Shown here piece after piece: positions 10,226-22,409 of a DNA stretch of 64,000 nucleotides (its first letter is position 1; the number at the start of each line of letters is the position of its first letter). The DNA lies in contig NC_081181.1 in the NCBI RefSeq assembly GCF_029867415.1, forward strand, positions 76,852,144 to 76,916,143, read 5' to 3'. Under the pieces are notes generated by a model. That model had not been told where the DNA came from, did no database searches, and worked only from the letters and a program-made list of their open reading frames with translations. The DNA is from Vicia villosa. Taxonomy: Eukaryota > Streptophyta > Magnoliopsida > Fabales > Fabaceae. Made by a program: the position numbers and the translations under genes.

Positions 10226-13200
10226 ATGAACTCGGATGAGAAAATTGTGTCCGGAAAAAAGGCAAGAGCAAGAAGGTCTTTGATTATGAAAGAAAACCGG
10301 TACAAACGTCACAAAATTAATCACCAGGACCTGCTTGGTGTGGATACAATGTACAATACTCCATGCCACATCACGCCGAGACAACCTTTGTCCGAGCTGA
10401 CTCCGTCATCTCAAAATATTGATACAAGAGCACAATTCAATGTACCGGCTATTCAACTAAGCGCATGTGTTGCCGGTTCAGAACCTAGCATACCAAGACA
10501 CAGTTTTAAAAGTAATTTGAGAACCTATCAAATTGGCAATCTAGGAAAAAATCTATTGTCAAAGTTTGCTACTACTTCAACCGTTGGGGAAAGAGAAACG
10601 TACCCACCTTCATCATTGCAATCTAAGCAACAATCATTTCCACTTTATGAAAACACGGTCATTGAAGCTGGAAGTTCATCAAATACAAAAATGTAAGTTT
10701 AATGACTTTACATTCTTATCCATACATCAACCAATGTTCAAATTTTTTCTATAGAATCTAATTATAACATCTTAATGATACTTAATGTCATCAGTGGTGC
10801 ACCGATATCCACAACAAGCAGGGGCAGGCCTAAAAAACAATTTGGAGTTCCAAATATGGCGTTGAACTTGTGCAGCAAGTTTCCTATACTGACTGGTGCT
10901 GAAGGTACCGCCACACCGAGTAAGACGCACGGTGCATACTCACAAGCTAGGTACTTTTATTCTGTTTCTAAACACTGTATGGGCAGCCTGTTAGAAATGG
11001 ATTTTTGATCTTTATAAGTCTCCATACTAAACTGCACACTACGAAAGTCTATTGACAGCATGAATATGGAATACAACCTCTAATTCCAAGAGAAACCATA
11101 CATGAAGCTGAAATAGACAGCATGTCTATTGACATAATTCAACTTTTATTTTGTAGTTTCATTTTATATGTAAACCTTACATATTCTTTATCAATGGTTA
11201 ATGGTGATGAATTTGGAATATGATAACTTGCATTGTGCAGATGTCCAACGATCCAAAAACCAGGTCGGGGCAGGCCTAGGAAAACACAAACAGATCAAAA
11301 CCTAGCTTTTAATTTGAATAACCATGTCCCTAACCAAAGTTCAATTCGGGACAGCCAGTCTATACCAACAGACTCACCGGCTTCAAGGTAACCACTGCGG
11401 TACATTATGTTTTAATTCACTTATAATTATAGAATACTCATTATGAAGGCCATTGTTCAACAGCGTTCGCAGTACACCAATTTCCACTGGTCTGCAAACA
11501 CAAGAGGACATGAACCAACATGTTTTGCACGAAGCACCGCCGGTATCACAGTCCACATATATTCCAAAGCAGAGAACAGAACCAACATGTCCTATATTTA
11601 CACCTACGGTCAATATGGATTTTGAGAGCGACTCCGACGATGATAGCGACTATGACCCCTTTGCAAGTAAGTATAATACTTTCTTCCAGCAATAATAACA
11701 ATACATGGTTTAATTTTTTGTCACACTTTCTGTTGAGAAGCCAACCGTGCGATGACCTCATTCTAATTCGTGTACATTTACTGTGAATTACCATAACAGC
11801 ATATGAATCCGAAGATGAGTTCTGTTCAGACTTAGAAAGAGATGGAGCACCATTTACAATTCATGCGAATGCAACCGGAAATTCCGAGGGTATGCAGTTT
11901 TTGATATATTTGGCAATGACAACATATTTTACGATATCGGTTCCACTAGGCTGCATTATTATTTTCTAATCAATGATTGATTATTTTGTTTCTTATGTAG
12001 AATATTACGATATCGGTTCCCCTCTTATCGAATGTCGTTATTGTAAAGCAATGATGTGGTATCAAGAGAGGATGCACAAGAGTTCCCATTATGCTAACCC
12101 GAAGTTTATGCTTTGTTGTGGGAACGGGAAAGTTGAACTGCCAATGCTTAGACAGCCTCTAGAAATACTTGCAAAGCTATTGTTTGATCACGAGAACGTT
12201 GCTAGCCGGAAATTTCAACAACACATCCGTGTTTACAACATGATGTTTGCATTTACTTCACCTGGAGCAAAGTTGGACAATCGATTTAACGATGGACGTG
12301 GGCCTCCAACACTAAGGATACAAGGTCAAACCTGTCATCAAATCGGAAGTCTGTTGCCTGCTCAAGGTCAAAAACCAAAGTTTGCTCAATTATATATTTA
12401 TGACACGGAGAATGAAGTTGAAAACCGAATGCATGGACTAAGGTTATTGCCTCTTACATACTATTGTGACTGTTATTAGTATGCTCTCATCTCCTTTTTT
12501 TGTGATATCTAATCATGTGCAAATAACTAATATTAATATTAATGTTTTCTCATTTGAAGGAACAAAGAACACTTTGATCCAGTGGTTATAAATGACTTAT
12601 CCAATATGCTGTATGAATTCAATCCTCATGCTAAGAGTTTTCAAATGGCAAAGCAATGGTTAAATAATGGGGAAACTCCAAACATGAAGCTGCGACTCAT
12701 TTCTAACAGGTCCACTGATGGAAGAGTGTATAATCAACCTACTGTCTCTGAGGTTGCGGCCTTGGTTGTCGGTGATATTGACACAGCTGAAATGAGGGAT
12801 ATCATAATGCAAACAAAGGGAGGACGACTTCAAAGAATCAACGAACTGCATGCGGCTTATATGGCTTACCAGTATCCTTTGATTTTTCCTTATGGTGAGG
12901 ATGGTTATAGACCTGATGTAGCACATAGAGACTTGCCTTTCAAAGAAAATAGCATAAGAAATAGGCTCACAATACGCGAATGGCTTGCATTTCGCATTCA
13001 AACGAGATTAACCGAAGCTAAGACTCTGTTATCTTCTAGAAGGTTGTTCCAGCAATTCCTGGTCGATGGTTACACAATGTTGGAGTCCGAGAAACTAGAA
13101 TGGCTACGCAAAAACCAACCTAAGCTTCGGGTTTCCAAGTACAACTCTTTAGAGAAAGAGGGCGATCAGAGTCAGCTTCCAGGTGTAAGCATAGGTAAGC

Positions 13201-16200
13201 GAGTTGTTTTGCCTTCGTCCTTTGTCGGTGGTCGTAGGTTTATGGATCAATTATACTATGATGGGATGGCTATATGCAGTAAAGTTGGGTTTCCTGATTT
13301 GTTTATTACTTTTACCTGTAACCCAAATTGGCCTGAGATTCAAAGAGTGCTTGGACCTCTACACCTAAAACCTCAAGATCGACCCGATGTCATTTCAAGA
13401 ATTTTCAAAATCAAGTTTGACCAATTGCTTTCGGATCTAACCAAAAAAGGTGTTCTTGGCAAAGTGCTTGCTTATGAGTTATTTATTCCTCTGTTCTCTA
13501 TTTTTGTAGTACTATAACTAACATTGTTCCTAATTCTGTTTTGCTCTTCCAATGCTAGATATGTACACCATTGAGTTCCAAAAGAGAGGATTGCCTCATG
13601 CCCATATATTGATCTTTTTGCATCCTTCAAACAAATATCCAGGACCCGAAGACATTGACAAGATCATAAGTGCTGAAGTGCCCGATCCGGAAACACACCC
13701 TCGGTTGTACAATTTGGTCAAAGCTCACATGGTCCATGGTCCTTGTGGTTTGGCAAATGTCAAGTCATCTTGCATGAAAGATAACAAATGCACCAAGTTT
13801 TACCCAAAGAAGTTTCAGTCCACCACTATAGTGGACCAAGAAGGCTATCCGGTTTATAGGAGAAGAAACAACGGTCACACAATTGAAAAAAATGGCATCA
13901 TTTTTCATAGTGGTCATGTAGTTCCTCACAATCCAAGTTTGTTGTTGAAATACCAAGCCCACATCAACATGGAATGGTGCAACCAAAGTACTTCTATAAA
14001 ATACCTTTTCAAATATATAAACAAAGGTTCGGATCGAATTTCTGCAATCATACAAGGTCAGGACAAGAACAACGTTGACGAGATCAAGCAATATTTGGAT
14101 TGCAGATACATCTCCCCAAGTGAAGCATGTTGGAGGATCTTCTCTTATTCCATACATGGCAGGAAGCCAGCCGTGGAGAGATTGTTTTTTCATATGGAAG
14201 GTGAAAACTCCGTGTACTACAAAGACTACGAGCAAGTTGGTGATGTTTTACTAAAACCAAGTGTAACCGAGTCTATGTTTACATCATGGTTCGAGGCAAA
14301 CAAAACTTACGAGGAAGCAAGATCACTAACTTATGGTGACTTTGTTTCTAAATTTGTTTATCATAAAAGAAGTCGTAGTTGGAAACCAAGGAAACGAGGG
14401 TATACAATTGGTCGACTCATTTGGGTTCCTCAAAGCACTGGTGAATTGTTTTATTTAAGGATGATGCTCACTGTAAAAAAAGGTCCTTTGTGCTACCAAG
14501 ACATCAAGAAAGTAGATGGTAAACAACTTAAAACTTTTCGTGATGCATGCTTTGCAATGGGGTTTCTACAAGATGATCGAGAATTTATCGAGGCAATCAA
14601 AGAGGCGCATCTATGGGGTTCCGGTCCATTTTTACGCAAGTTGTTTGTGACTATGTTGTTATCTTCATCCATGAATAGACCCGAACATGTCTGGAGGAAG
14701 ACTTGGATGTATTTATCGGATGGCATTCTTTATGATCAACGGTTATTGGCGAGAGATCAAGGTATTTTATCTTAATTGTTATATTTGGTGTTCTCATCCG
14801 TGCTGCATACCACATGGAATATTCCCAACTTTTTTAACTTTGGTCTGTTACATAATTCCCCCATGACATGTTAGCATAGATATAAGAAATATCAACTCTG
14901 GGTCTGTTACAAAGATGCCACTTTGGATCTGTTACAGTAACTTCACTTCGGTCCTGAAACGACACTTTAGGTTCACATTCTATTGACAAAATCATTTTAA
15001 AAGTTTTGAATGAGGAATTTTCAAAATGTTATCCACTGTTATAAATAGTGTGCGGTTAATGTTATGCAGCCAACTTCTGTTTTGGATACTTATTGAAATA
15101 ACATTAGTTATTAATAAATTTAGAAACACATCCAAACTTCATTTTTACCTTTTTATTATGCATGCTGTTACATTTTTACCTTTTTATTATGCATGCTTAC
15201 ATTCATTTATTCTTAATGCTCTGATAAATGCTTACATTTTTTCATTATTTTTTCACTTTAATAACATAGGTCTTACAATGAGCGATGCCGAGTTAAAAGA
15301 CCGGACTCTAATGGCAATTGAGACACTCTTACAAAATAATAATCGAAGCCTGAAAGATTTCAAGACAATGCCATATCCAAAAGATTATGTCGTCTCCTTT
15401 ACAGGAAATAGGCTACTCTATGAAGAACGCCAATATGATGTTGTTGCTCAACAACAAATTTATGAGAATTTGTACTCTTCTCTTACAGGTAATATCCCTC
15501 TATTGTTGCAACGTCAGATAATATTTGAGTTGGTACTTTTGTTTAACAATCTATTGGGTTACCCTTTTATACACAGATGAGCAAAGAAGCATTTTTGAGG
15601 AAATCATGAATGCTGTAGAAAAGCAACAGGGCGGCGTATTTTTTTTATATGGATACGGTGGGACTGGTAAGACCTTTATGTGGAACACCTTATCAGCAGC
15701 AGTTAGGTCAAAAAAAATTGTCTTGCCCGTTGCTTCAAGTGGAATTGCAAGTTTGTTGTTACCAGGTGGAAGAACAGCTCATTCTAGGTTTAAGATTCCT
15801 GTCCCTACATTAGAGACTTCTATTTGCAACATTGAAAAAAAGGATGATCTTGCTGAGCTTCTCAAGATGACAGATCTAATCATATGGGATGAGGCTCCTA
15901 TGGCTAACAAGTTTTGCTTTGAAGCTCTGGACAAATCTTTAAAGGATATTATGAGTGGACCCACAAAGCCATCTGAAATAGTGTTTGGAGGTAAGGTTGT
16001 TGTCTTTGGTGGTGACTTCAGACAAATTCTCCCTGTTATACCAAGAGGTACAAGATCTGATATTATCCATGCCACAATCAATGCTTCTTATATTTGGGAT
16101 CATTGTAGAGTTTTGAGGCTTACGAAGAACATGCGCTTGCAAACTGGTCCACCTGATTCTACAGCTGATGACATAAGGAGCTTTTCTGAGTGGATTTTAA

Positions 16201-17134
16201 ATATTGGAGATGGGACCATGTGTGAGCCAAATGATGGTTATGCTGATATTTGTATTCCAGATGAGTTCTTAATTTCTAACTTTTCTGATCCAATTAAGGC
16301 AATTGTTGAAGATACGTACCCTGATCTCATTCATAATTATCTTGATTCCAACTATCTGCAAAGTCGTGCAATATTGGCTTCAACAATTGAAGTTGTTGAC
16401 GATATAAATCAATATATCACAAACCTTCTTCCAGGTATTAAAATTGCACTTAGTACAATTTATGCATGTCAATATTATATACCTTCTAATAAGACAACTT
16501 GAACTATTCTTTCCAGACATTATTAACTAAATATACGTATTTTTTAATTGTTGTAGGAGAAGAGAAAGAATACTTTAGTAGTGATTCTATTGATAAATCT
16601 GATGCAACTACCTTTGATGCGTATGAGCACGTGACACCCGAGTTCCTAAATGCTCTTAAAACTTCAGGATTGCCTAACCATTCAATCAAGTTGAAGGTTG
16701 GGGCTACTATTATGTTGATGCGCAACCTAGATCAGTCTGAAGGATTGTGCAATGGTACAAGGCTTACTGTAACCAGGCTTGCTGCTCATGTCATAGAAGC
16801 TAAGATCATTTCTGGAAAAAATATTGGTAACCTCTTTTATATTCCTAGAATGTCTTTGTCCCCATCGCAGTCCCCATGGCCATTTAAATTGGTGAGACGC
16901 CAATTTCCAATTATTGTTTCCTTTGCCATGACTATTAACAAGTCTCAAGGTCAATCACTTGACAATGTTGGATTATATTTGCCAAAAGAGGTTTTTAGCC
17001 ATGGGCAATTATATGTGGCTATTTCAAGAGTCAAATCCAAAAAGGGATTAAGGATTCTTATTCATGACAAAGACAAGGAACCTATGATCTCTACCACCAA
17101 TGTTGTATTCAAGGAAGTCTTCCATAACATTTGA
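10226..17134 (+). CDS. RepHel transposase of Helitron 1 (HUH Rep plus Pif1-like helicase)
   Basis: Eleven predicted exons: 10226-10692, 10795-10950, 11241-11387, 11464-11666, 11800-11889, 12001-12442, 12560-13473, 13559-14761, 15270-15488, 15577-16434 and 16557-17134. Phases all agree; total 5277 nt, about 1758 aa, no internal stop. The start was chosen as the ATG opening MNSDEKIVSGKKARARRS; an upstream non-coding exon is possible. Two AT-hook cores (SRGRPKK, PGRGRPRK) lie near residues 160-215. A Cys-pair block (ECRYCKAMMW..MLCCGNG) precedes the Rep domain. Rep has the HUH box FQKRGLPHAHILIFL (about 810-825) and the two catalytic tyrosines in KYLFKYINKG (about 952). The helicase has Walker A YGGTGKT (about 1305), Walker B IIWDEAP, GGDFRQILPV and the motif V/VI block INKSQGQ..FSHGQLYVAISR. 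It nicks and unwinds DNA for rolling-circle transposition in the nucleus. Intron 7 begins AT rather than GT, which may disable it. Confidence 0.85.
13474..13558 (+). other. RepHel intron 7 with non-canonical AT..AG ends
   Basis: Removing exactly this 85-bp segment joins GCT-T to AT-ATG-TAC and restores the conserved Rep sequence running into the HUH box. The donor reads ATGAGTT where GTGAGTT is expected, a single G-to-A change at +1; the acceptor ATGCTAG is normal. If retained, translation ends at 13517, just before the HUH motif. Confidence 0.65.
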
Positions 17135-17497
17135 AAGGTGTGAATTGACCCTTAAATCTTATCATGTCATTAACAATAATATCTGACCACTTTGAATTTA
17201 CAAATGTATAGAATATAATTTTTTTTATGGTTTTTTCTATTTCAGGATGATTTCATTCACTTCCATGAGGAACGTGTGCGATACATTATAACTCCTTTGC
17301 AAACCTTTTGGAGAATTCTTGCTTTTGGTTTCAGTGTAACCTTTTGTAACACGTTTTGTATACTACTGCTTATTTTAAAACAAATATTTTGATTCATACA
17401 TTAAAACTCCTTCATTTGTATGACATTTAACAATACTAATGATATATCATTTTGTCCGTTGATTTCTTTGTGTTGTACACAACATAAATAGAAAATC

Positions 17498-17527
17498 ACC
17501 CGTGCGACAGCACGGGTCTCTGACTAG
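17498..17527 (+). other. Helitron 1 3' terminal hairpin and CTAG end
   Basis: Perfect 8-bp stem ACCCGTGC (17498-17505) / GCACGGGT (17510-17517), 4-nt loop, then 10 nt ending CTAG at 17527 followed by T. This is the termination signal for rolling-circle transfer in Helitrons. Confidence 0.9.
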
Positions 17528-17560
17528 TTGTTTGTATATAATTAAATTCTACAAATATAC

Positions 17561-18140
17561 CTCTTGACAGACCATAGTGAAAGACTTATTTTTCTTATAG
17601 TACATAATTAATATCTTCATAAATGATTTGTAAATATGATGGTCGTCTCCTTCAAACTGAGCCTGCATGCAGAAAAACAATCACACGTTAAAAGTAATTT
17701 GTTTTTTTCTACATTATGAAGAGTCTTAGAAACTCAACAAGACTCACTCATACCTTTATCTTATCAAAAACCGTGTAGCATCTTCCAATTTAACACCCTT
17801 CTTTGGTTGAGATTGTTCATCTTCCAATGGAAGTTTGATTTCATATCCAGTTGGCATGAAGGTGTTTAGTCTCAATATCAAATCTCTGTGATCTTTTAAT
17901 ATTTCCTTCATTTTGTCCATGACATCAATAATTTCAATCCTACAAATGCTCCAAACAAGGATCAGCAATCTAAATCCCTCTCACAAAATAAACAAAGAAA
18001 TAAAATAAGGGAACCACATGATCAGACCTTTCTGCAATATAATCCATGAAGACTTTCAGAAACTCATGAAACTTATCTTGAATTAATCTACCCTTTATTT
18101 CTTTAAGAAATTCTATAGCATTTTTATTACACTGCTCCAT
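17561..18140 (-). pseudogene. SIN3-like PAH gene, exons 1-3, right of Helitron 1
   Basis: Minus-strand exons 18140-18028, 17939-17754 and 17662-17561, with GT..AG introns. Exon 1 (FLKEIKGRLIQDKFHEFLKVF) plus exon 2 (MKEILKDHRDLILRLNTFMP, GYEIKLPLEDEQ) form the first PAH domain. The end of exon 2 and exon 3 (FEGDDHHIYKSFMKILIMYY) begin the second, completed by exon 4 at 2347-2463. Exon 2 lacks one base in the T run near 17766: as it stands it stops at 17756, while the conserved FFDKIK-type reading and all later phases need one more base. With that base the gene would be about 172 aa. The first ATG is at 18138-18140; an in-frame stop lies 11 codons upstream. The gene is therefore frameshifted as well as split by Helitron 1 in intron 3. 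Confidence 0.75.
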
Positions 18141-18848
18141 AGTAGGTTGGGATTGCCCTAGGCCAGACTTTCAGTAAAAAAACTCAAGATAATTAAAACC
18201 CTAAAAAAATTAGAAAAGCAAAACAAGCTTTCTCAATTCCCTCGATTTCACTTAACGGAAGAAATAAAAAATTCCACATAAATTAATTAGTGGGAGACAT
18301 AATTGTTTAATCTGCAAACCTCAAGTCATTCATTCCAAAAACAAGATTAAGAAAACTTCTTATTGATTTTCGGGGGAACAAAAAGGGGACTGATATATGT
18401 CGGTGGCAAATCTTGTTCTTTCTACCGGATATTTTGCATGCTGAAATTTAGGGCTAAATACTAATGGTTTTGGCGCGATAATTGAATAATTCACAGAAGC
18501 GAAATTGAAAATAAACAAGTGCCGTTTGGGTGATATTTTGGTATCTATTTTTTATTTTTTTTTTTGTAAATTCTTAGGTACCCATGATAAGTAGTAGGGT
18601 ACGGGTACCTTCGGTGTAAATTAATTAAAAAAAATAATTTATTTTAAAATAAAAATAATTTTAAAGATGACATGGCAATGAGTAACCTTGTTTGATTGGA
18701 TGAGAGTACCGATACCCAACAAAACTAAAGGGTACAGGAGTCTTCACCTTTTTTTTTCTTCATTTTCCGGTCATTTTACAACATATACAACTAGTGTAGA
18801 GACGCAACTTTCTCCCTTCTCCCGATTAGGTTCAAAATAATTTTTAAT

Positions 18849-18853
<5 letters not shown>
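18141..18853. other. Probable 5' flank of the SIN3-like gene, no gene recognised
   Basis: AT-rich with no convincing coding frame. It should contain the promoter of the minus-strand SIN3-like gene; I cannot fix a TATA box with confidence. Confidence 0.4.

Positions 18854-18854
<1 letters not shown>

Positions 18855-18930
<76 letters not shown>
18855..18930. repeat. (TA)n microsatellite
   Basis: About 38 uninterrupted TA units immediately upstream of the LINE fragment; self-complementary. Confidence 0.95.
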
Positions 18931-18931
<1 letters not shown>

Positions 18932-18944
18932 CATTTTCTTTTTC

Positions 18945-20123
18945 AGGTTGGAAATGGACACTCTATTTCCTTTTGGAAATCACATTGGTTGGAAGGTGGC
19001 CCTCTAAAGGATCGATTTGCAAATCTCTACAATAGTTCTTTGCTTCAAGATGTCTCAATAGGTGCAATGGGTGGGTGGAATGACGGAGTGTGGTCTTGGG
19101 GAGACTTGGGCATTCCCGCATCGCTGGACCACATTTCCAATTCTGATCCGGTCTCGGCCACGGCTTTGGGCATCGCTTCAGGGCCTGTTTTAGATGCTGC
19201 CACGCATGGCAAACACACTCCTGTTCTGCATTCATCTTCTGGTTTTATTGCAGGTGCTGTTACAAACACCGGCACGGTCACGAGTCTAGTGGCAGCGCTG
19301 CAGTATTCTTCTGGCCATGCTGCCCGCGCTCAGCAGCTCACGGCCTTGAAGGAGGAGCTGTCCGCAACTGTTTTGGAGGAAAACAGAAGGGATTTTGCTG
19401 TTTGGAAAGTGGATTCGGAAGGAACTTACAATGTCGCTTCCTGCTACCGCGTGCTTTGCAGTCCTTTAGTTCCTTTCGGTCCGTGTAATCGTTTTGACTT
19501 GGCTTACAAAGAAATTTGGAAGGTAGAAGTTCCTTTGAAAGTAAGGTTTTTCGCTTGGAGGTGCTTCATCAACAAAGTCCCCACGAAGGATTCTCTTAGG
19601 CGTAAAGGTATTCTTCATAATACCGCGAATCTTCAATGTGTTTTTTGTGATAATTGCTTCGAATCTCTTTTTCACTCTTTCCTCACATGTCCGTGCGCGG
19701 GTATTGTTTGGAGGGAAATGGCGGATTGGGTTGGTTTAACCTTTAATACCGGATTGGATTTTAAAGAAAACTTTTTGATATGGAGCTCCTATTGTCGTAA
19801 CATGAGAATTAAATCCGGTAAAGAAGGTATCGTGTGGATTGCTACGTTATGGAACCTTTGGCTTCGAAGGAACGATATAGTATTCAACACCGGCACTTGG
19901 AATTCGCGGGATATCGTTTGGAATTGTAAGACGCTCGTATGGAGATGGTCGTTCATAGGGAAAATTACTCATTCCAATTATAACTTCTATGAGTTTAGCA
20001 ATAACCCATTGTTTTACTTAAGTTAGAATTCAATCGGTTTGTAATTTTCTTGGTCGACTTTTCTTTTGGTTTGTATCTCAGACTCTTTGAAGTTTCAATA
20101 TATTTCTTGATTTAAAAAAAAAA
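18945..20123 (+). mobile_element. 5'-truncated L1-type LINE, 3' end with zf-RVT domain
   Basis: An open frame from before 18989 to 20026 reads as the C-terminal part of a plant L1 ORF2. It holds the GNGHSISFWKSHWLEGGPL block, a linker, then the zinc-binding reverse-transcriptase domain (SYRVLC-like, VPLKVRFFAWRCFINKVPTK, and Cys/His in CVFCDNCFESLFHSFLTCPC). Endonuclease and RT core are missing: the copy was truncated on insertion. The frame then has a roughly 85-bp 3' UTR and an A-rich tail at 20112-20123. The remaining frame has no internal stop, so the insertion is probably not ancient. No clear target duplication was found, perhaps because the 5' junction abuts the (TA)n tract. Confidence 0.8.
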
Positions 20124-21913
20124 AAGAGGATAGAGGGATTTGGGCTGGCCTATTTTCATTCCAAATTTACCCTCAACTTCTCTTATTTTGAGCCATAAAT
20201 ACCGTCAATTTTAATTACTAAAAAACTAATTACCACGTTAAAACCGTAACTACCTGTAACTTCTATTTTATTATTTGTAAAAAAAAAAAAATTCCCCTCT
20301 CACTTCTTCATATGACGGTTACCATATTAATGAAGTGCAAAATTCTTTCCTACTTTAAAACACGTATTCAACAAGCTTTAAAAATAAATATATAAATAAA
20401 TTCAGGAAATGAAGAAAATATGTTATCAATGATCATTTATAGATTAATTGAAAAAAAAAGTAAATGTTAACTGCTAGAAGCTAAAACTGCCAACATTAAT
20501 CTATACAATGCACGTTGTCGTGGCCCCACAATAGTGACCAATTTTCATAACAATTTTTTCAAACACTTAGTGATAACTGGAGCCATTTTAATCATTTTTC
20601 AATTTGTAAACAACTTCACATCACCTAAAGGCATGCACTGTGCAGACATGGACAACTACTAGCAAATACCTTCTTCTATCGTGTCTCTGGTAAACCATAT
20701 GTCTATCAATCATTTTTCCAATTTCATAGTTTCTTACTCATTCATGTTGCTTTCCCCTCATTTACACAGACAAACAACTTTTCTTAATGTAGAAAACTAA
20801 CTCATGACAGAAACTATATAATACGTAAGAACAAATTAAATTACCTATTATCTCTTAAACACACATCAAGAGATCTTAACATAGAACTCAGTCAGCATAA
20901 AATGAATCATAAAATATTGATGGTTTGGTTCCTATGTGATTCTGTTCCTTGAGCATAAATATAGAATCTCTATCATCTCCCTGCTTTTTTAATAGATACC
21001 GACTTCTTATAAAAGCATGACTAAACATATCAAAAATCTCTGTGGCCAATCAATGATAGAAGCAATACATAAATTGCCTGAAGTAATTGATTATACATTG
21101 CGAAAAAATTTTATTTGCATTAACTCATATATGTTTCAAAATCACATGCATTTATTTGTGATTGGTGACTGTAGTTTAATAATGCGACTTACACGTCAAA
21201 TGTAGTATAATAATGTAGGTGAGTGTTTGACATTTTTCAGTGTGTATGAAAGAGTGGTTATAATGAATAAATAGAAAAGAGAAGAAATACCAAAAAGATG
21301 ACAAAAATCTTTAATTGCGCATGTCCTAAATATTCCGTTCGAATTCGTGATACCTTTCGAATTCGTGATAATGGAGAATTACATACTCTGTCTTTTGTCA
21401 AATTGAGAAAACAGAATAAAAAATCTTTTCACCTATGTATGGGAAAAAATGATTAGCTTATAGTTTACAAATGTACTTTCAATTCATATGTCATTGTGGT
21501 GGTTCTCTCTTCATGTGCATTTTTTGATTTCTACTACTTAAGCATGAATCTTAATGCAGCCTTATTGTCCTTTTTAATATATAAGACTACAGGAATACAA
21601 TTGCAACACATATCTTTTATTCTTATCCGATATTGCCTACTGCTTATAAAACCTGATATGAATGCAACACATATGATCTCATCAGCTCTATCTACAATTG
21701 CAGTAATAAATCCACTAAAATTAAGGTGTTTGAATTTTTAACTAAAATTTGTAACAAGCATGTAAGTATTGTATATCATTTAGGAATACTGTTTACCATC
21801 TCTAATACATTAATTAACTTTTTGATGCATGCATGACACCGTCATTTATTTCTTCAATGTTCTCGGATTTTAATCTTTTTTTTTTACAATACATTTTTAA
21901 GACGCACAGTATA
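20124..21913. other. No gene recognised
   Basis: AT-rich sequence with short open frames lacking domains. A direct repeat of TTCGAATTCGTGATA lies near 21340/21357. No promoter or RNA gene signal that I would defend. Confidence 0.4.
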
Positions 21914-22348
21914 TCATACAATATAATAAAGCAAGATGAGTAATTAGGCAAGTGGGACACATGGCAAGCTCACATCAATTCTTATATTTGGACAACTTGC
22001 TAAAAAAGGAAAGTTTTCATTTAATTAAATAAAAAATAAACTAAATAATTGTATTCTTTATATTTTGTTTTTGAATTAATTATTTCATTAATTCCTAAGT
22101 AATAATGAAGACTATAATCACTCTAAAAAAACTCAATAATCATATTGAAAAACTCAATAAACACCATTTATCATTCCTATTTATTTTTTATTTACCATTT
22201 AAATGTTGTACGTTTTCAACGTGACTATTGAGTTTTATATATTCTATCTTTATCTCACAATTAATTTTTCTTTCCTATACTCTTTATCTCATAAATCATT
22301 TTCATTTCCTATTCTCTCTCAAATCCATAGGCCAATTAATTTTCATTA

Positions 22349-22353
<5 letters not shown>

Positions 22354-22391
<38 letters not shown>
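22354..22391. repeat. (CT)n microsatellite
   Basis: About 19 CT units just upstream of the gypsy insertion, resembling a pyrimidine-rich 5' leader of the interrupted Helitron. Confidence 0.9.
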
Positions 22392-22394
<3 letters not shown>

Positions 22395-22409
22395 AAATAA
22401 CATAAAAAG

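Larger units (their letters stand above)
2556..17527 (+). mobile_element. Helitron 1, near-complete autonomous-type rolling-circle transposon
   Basis: About 14,972 bp. The 5' end begins TCTACTATCTACCCAATA after an A at 2555. The 3' end is a GC hairpin at 17498-17517 followed by CTCTGACTAG, ending at 17527 before a T. This fits the Helitron rules (5'-TC, 3'-CTRR, insertion between A and T, no TSD). Both ends are independently fixed because they lie in an intron of a SIN3-like gene whose exons flank the element. Cargo in order: RPA1-like gene, tandem repeats, captured BBE-like fragment, Stowaway MITE, 60-bp repeats, hAT MITE, RepHel gene. The size is large but normal for plant autonomous Helitrons. 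Confidence 0.9.
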
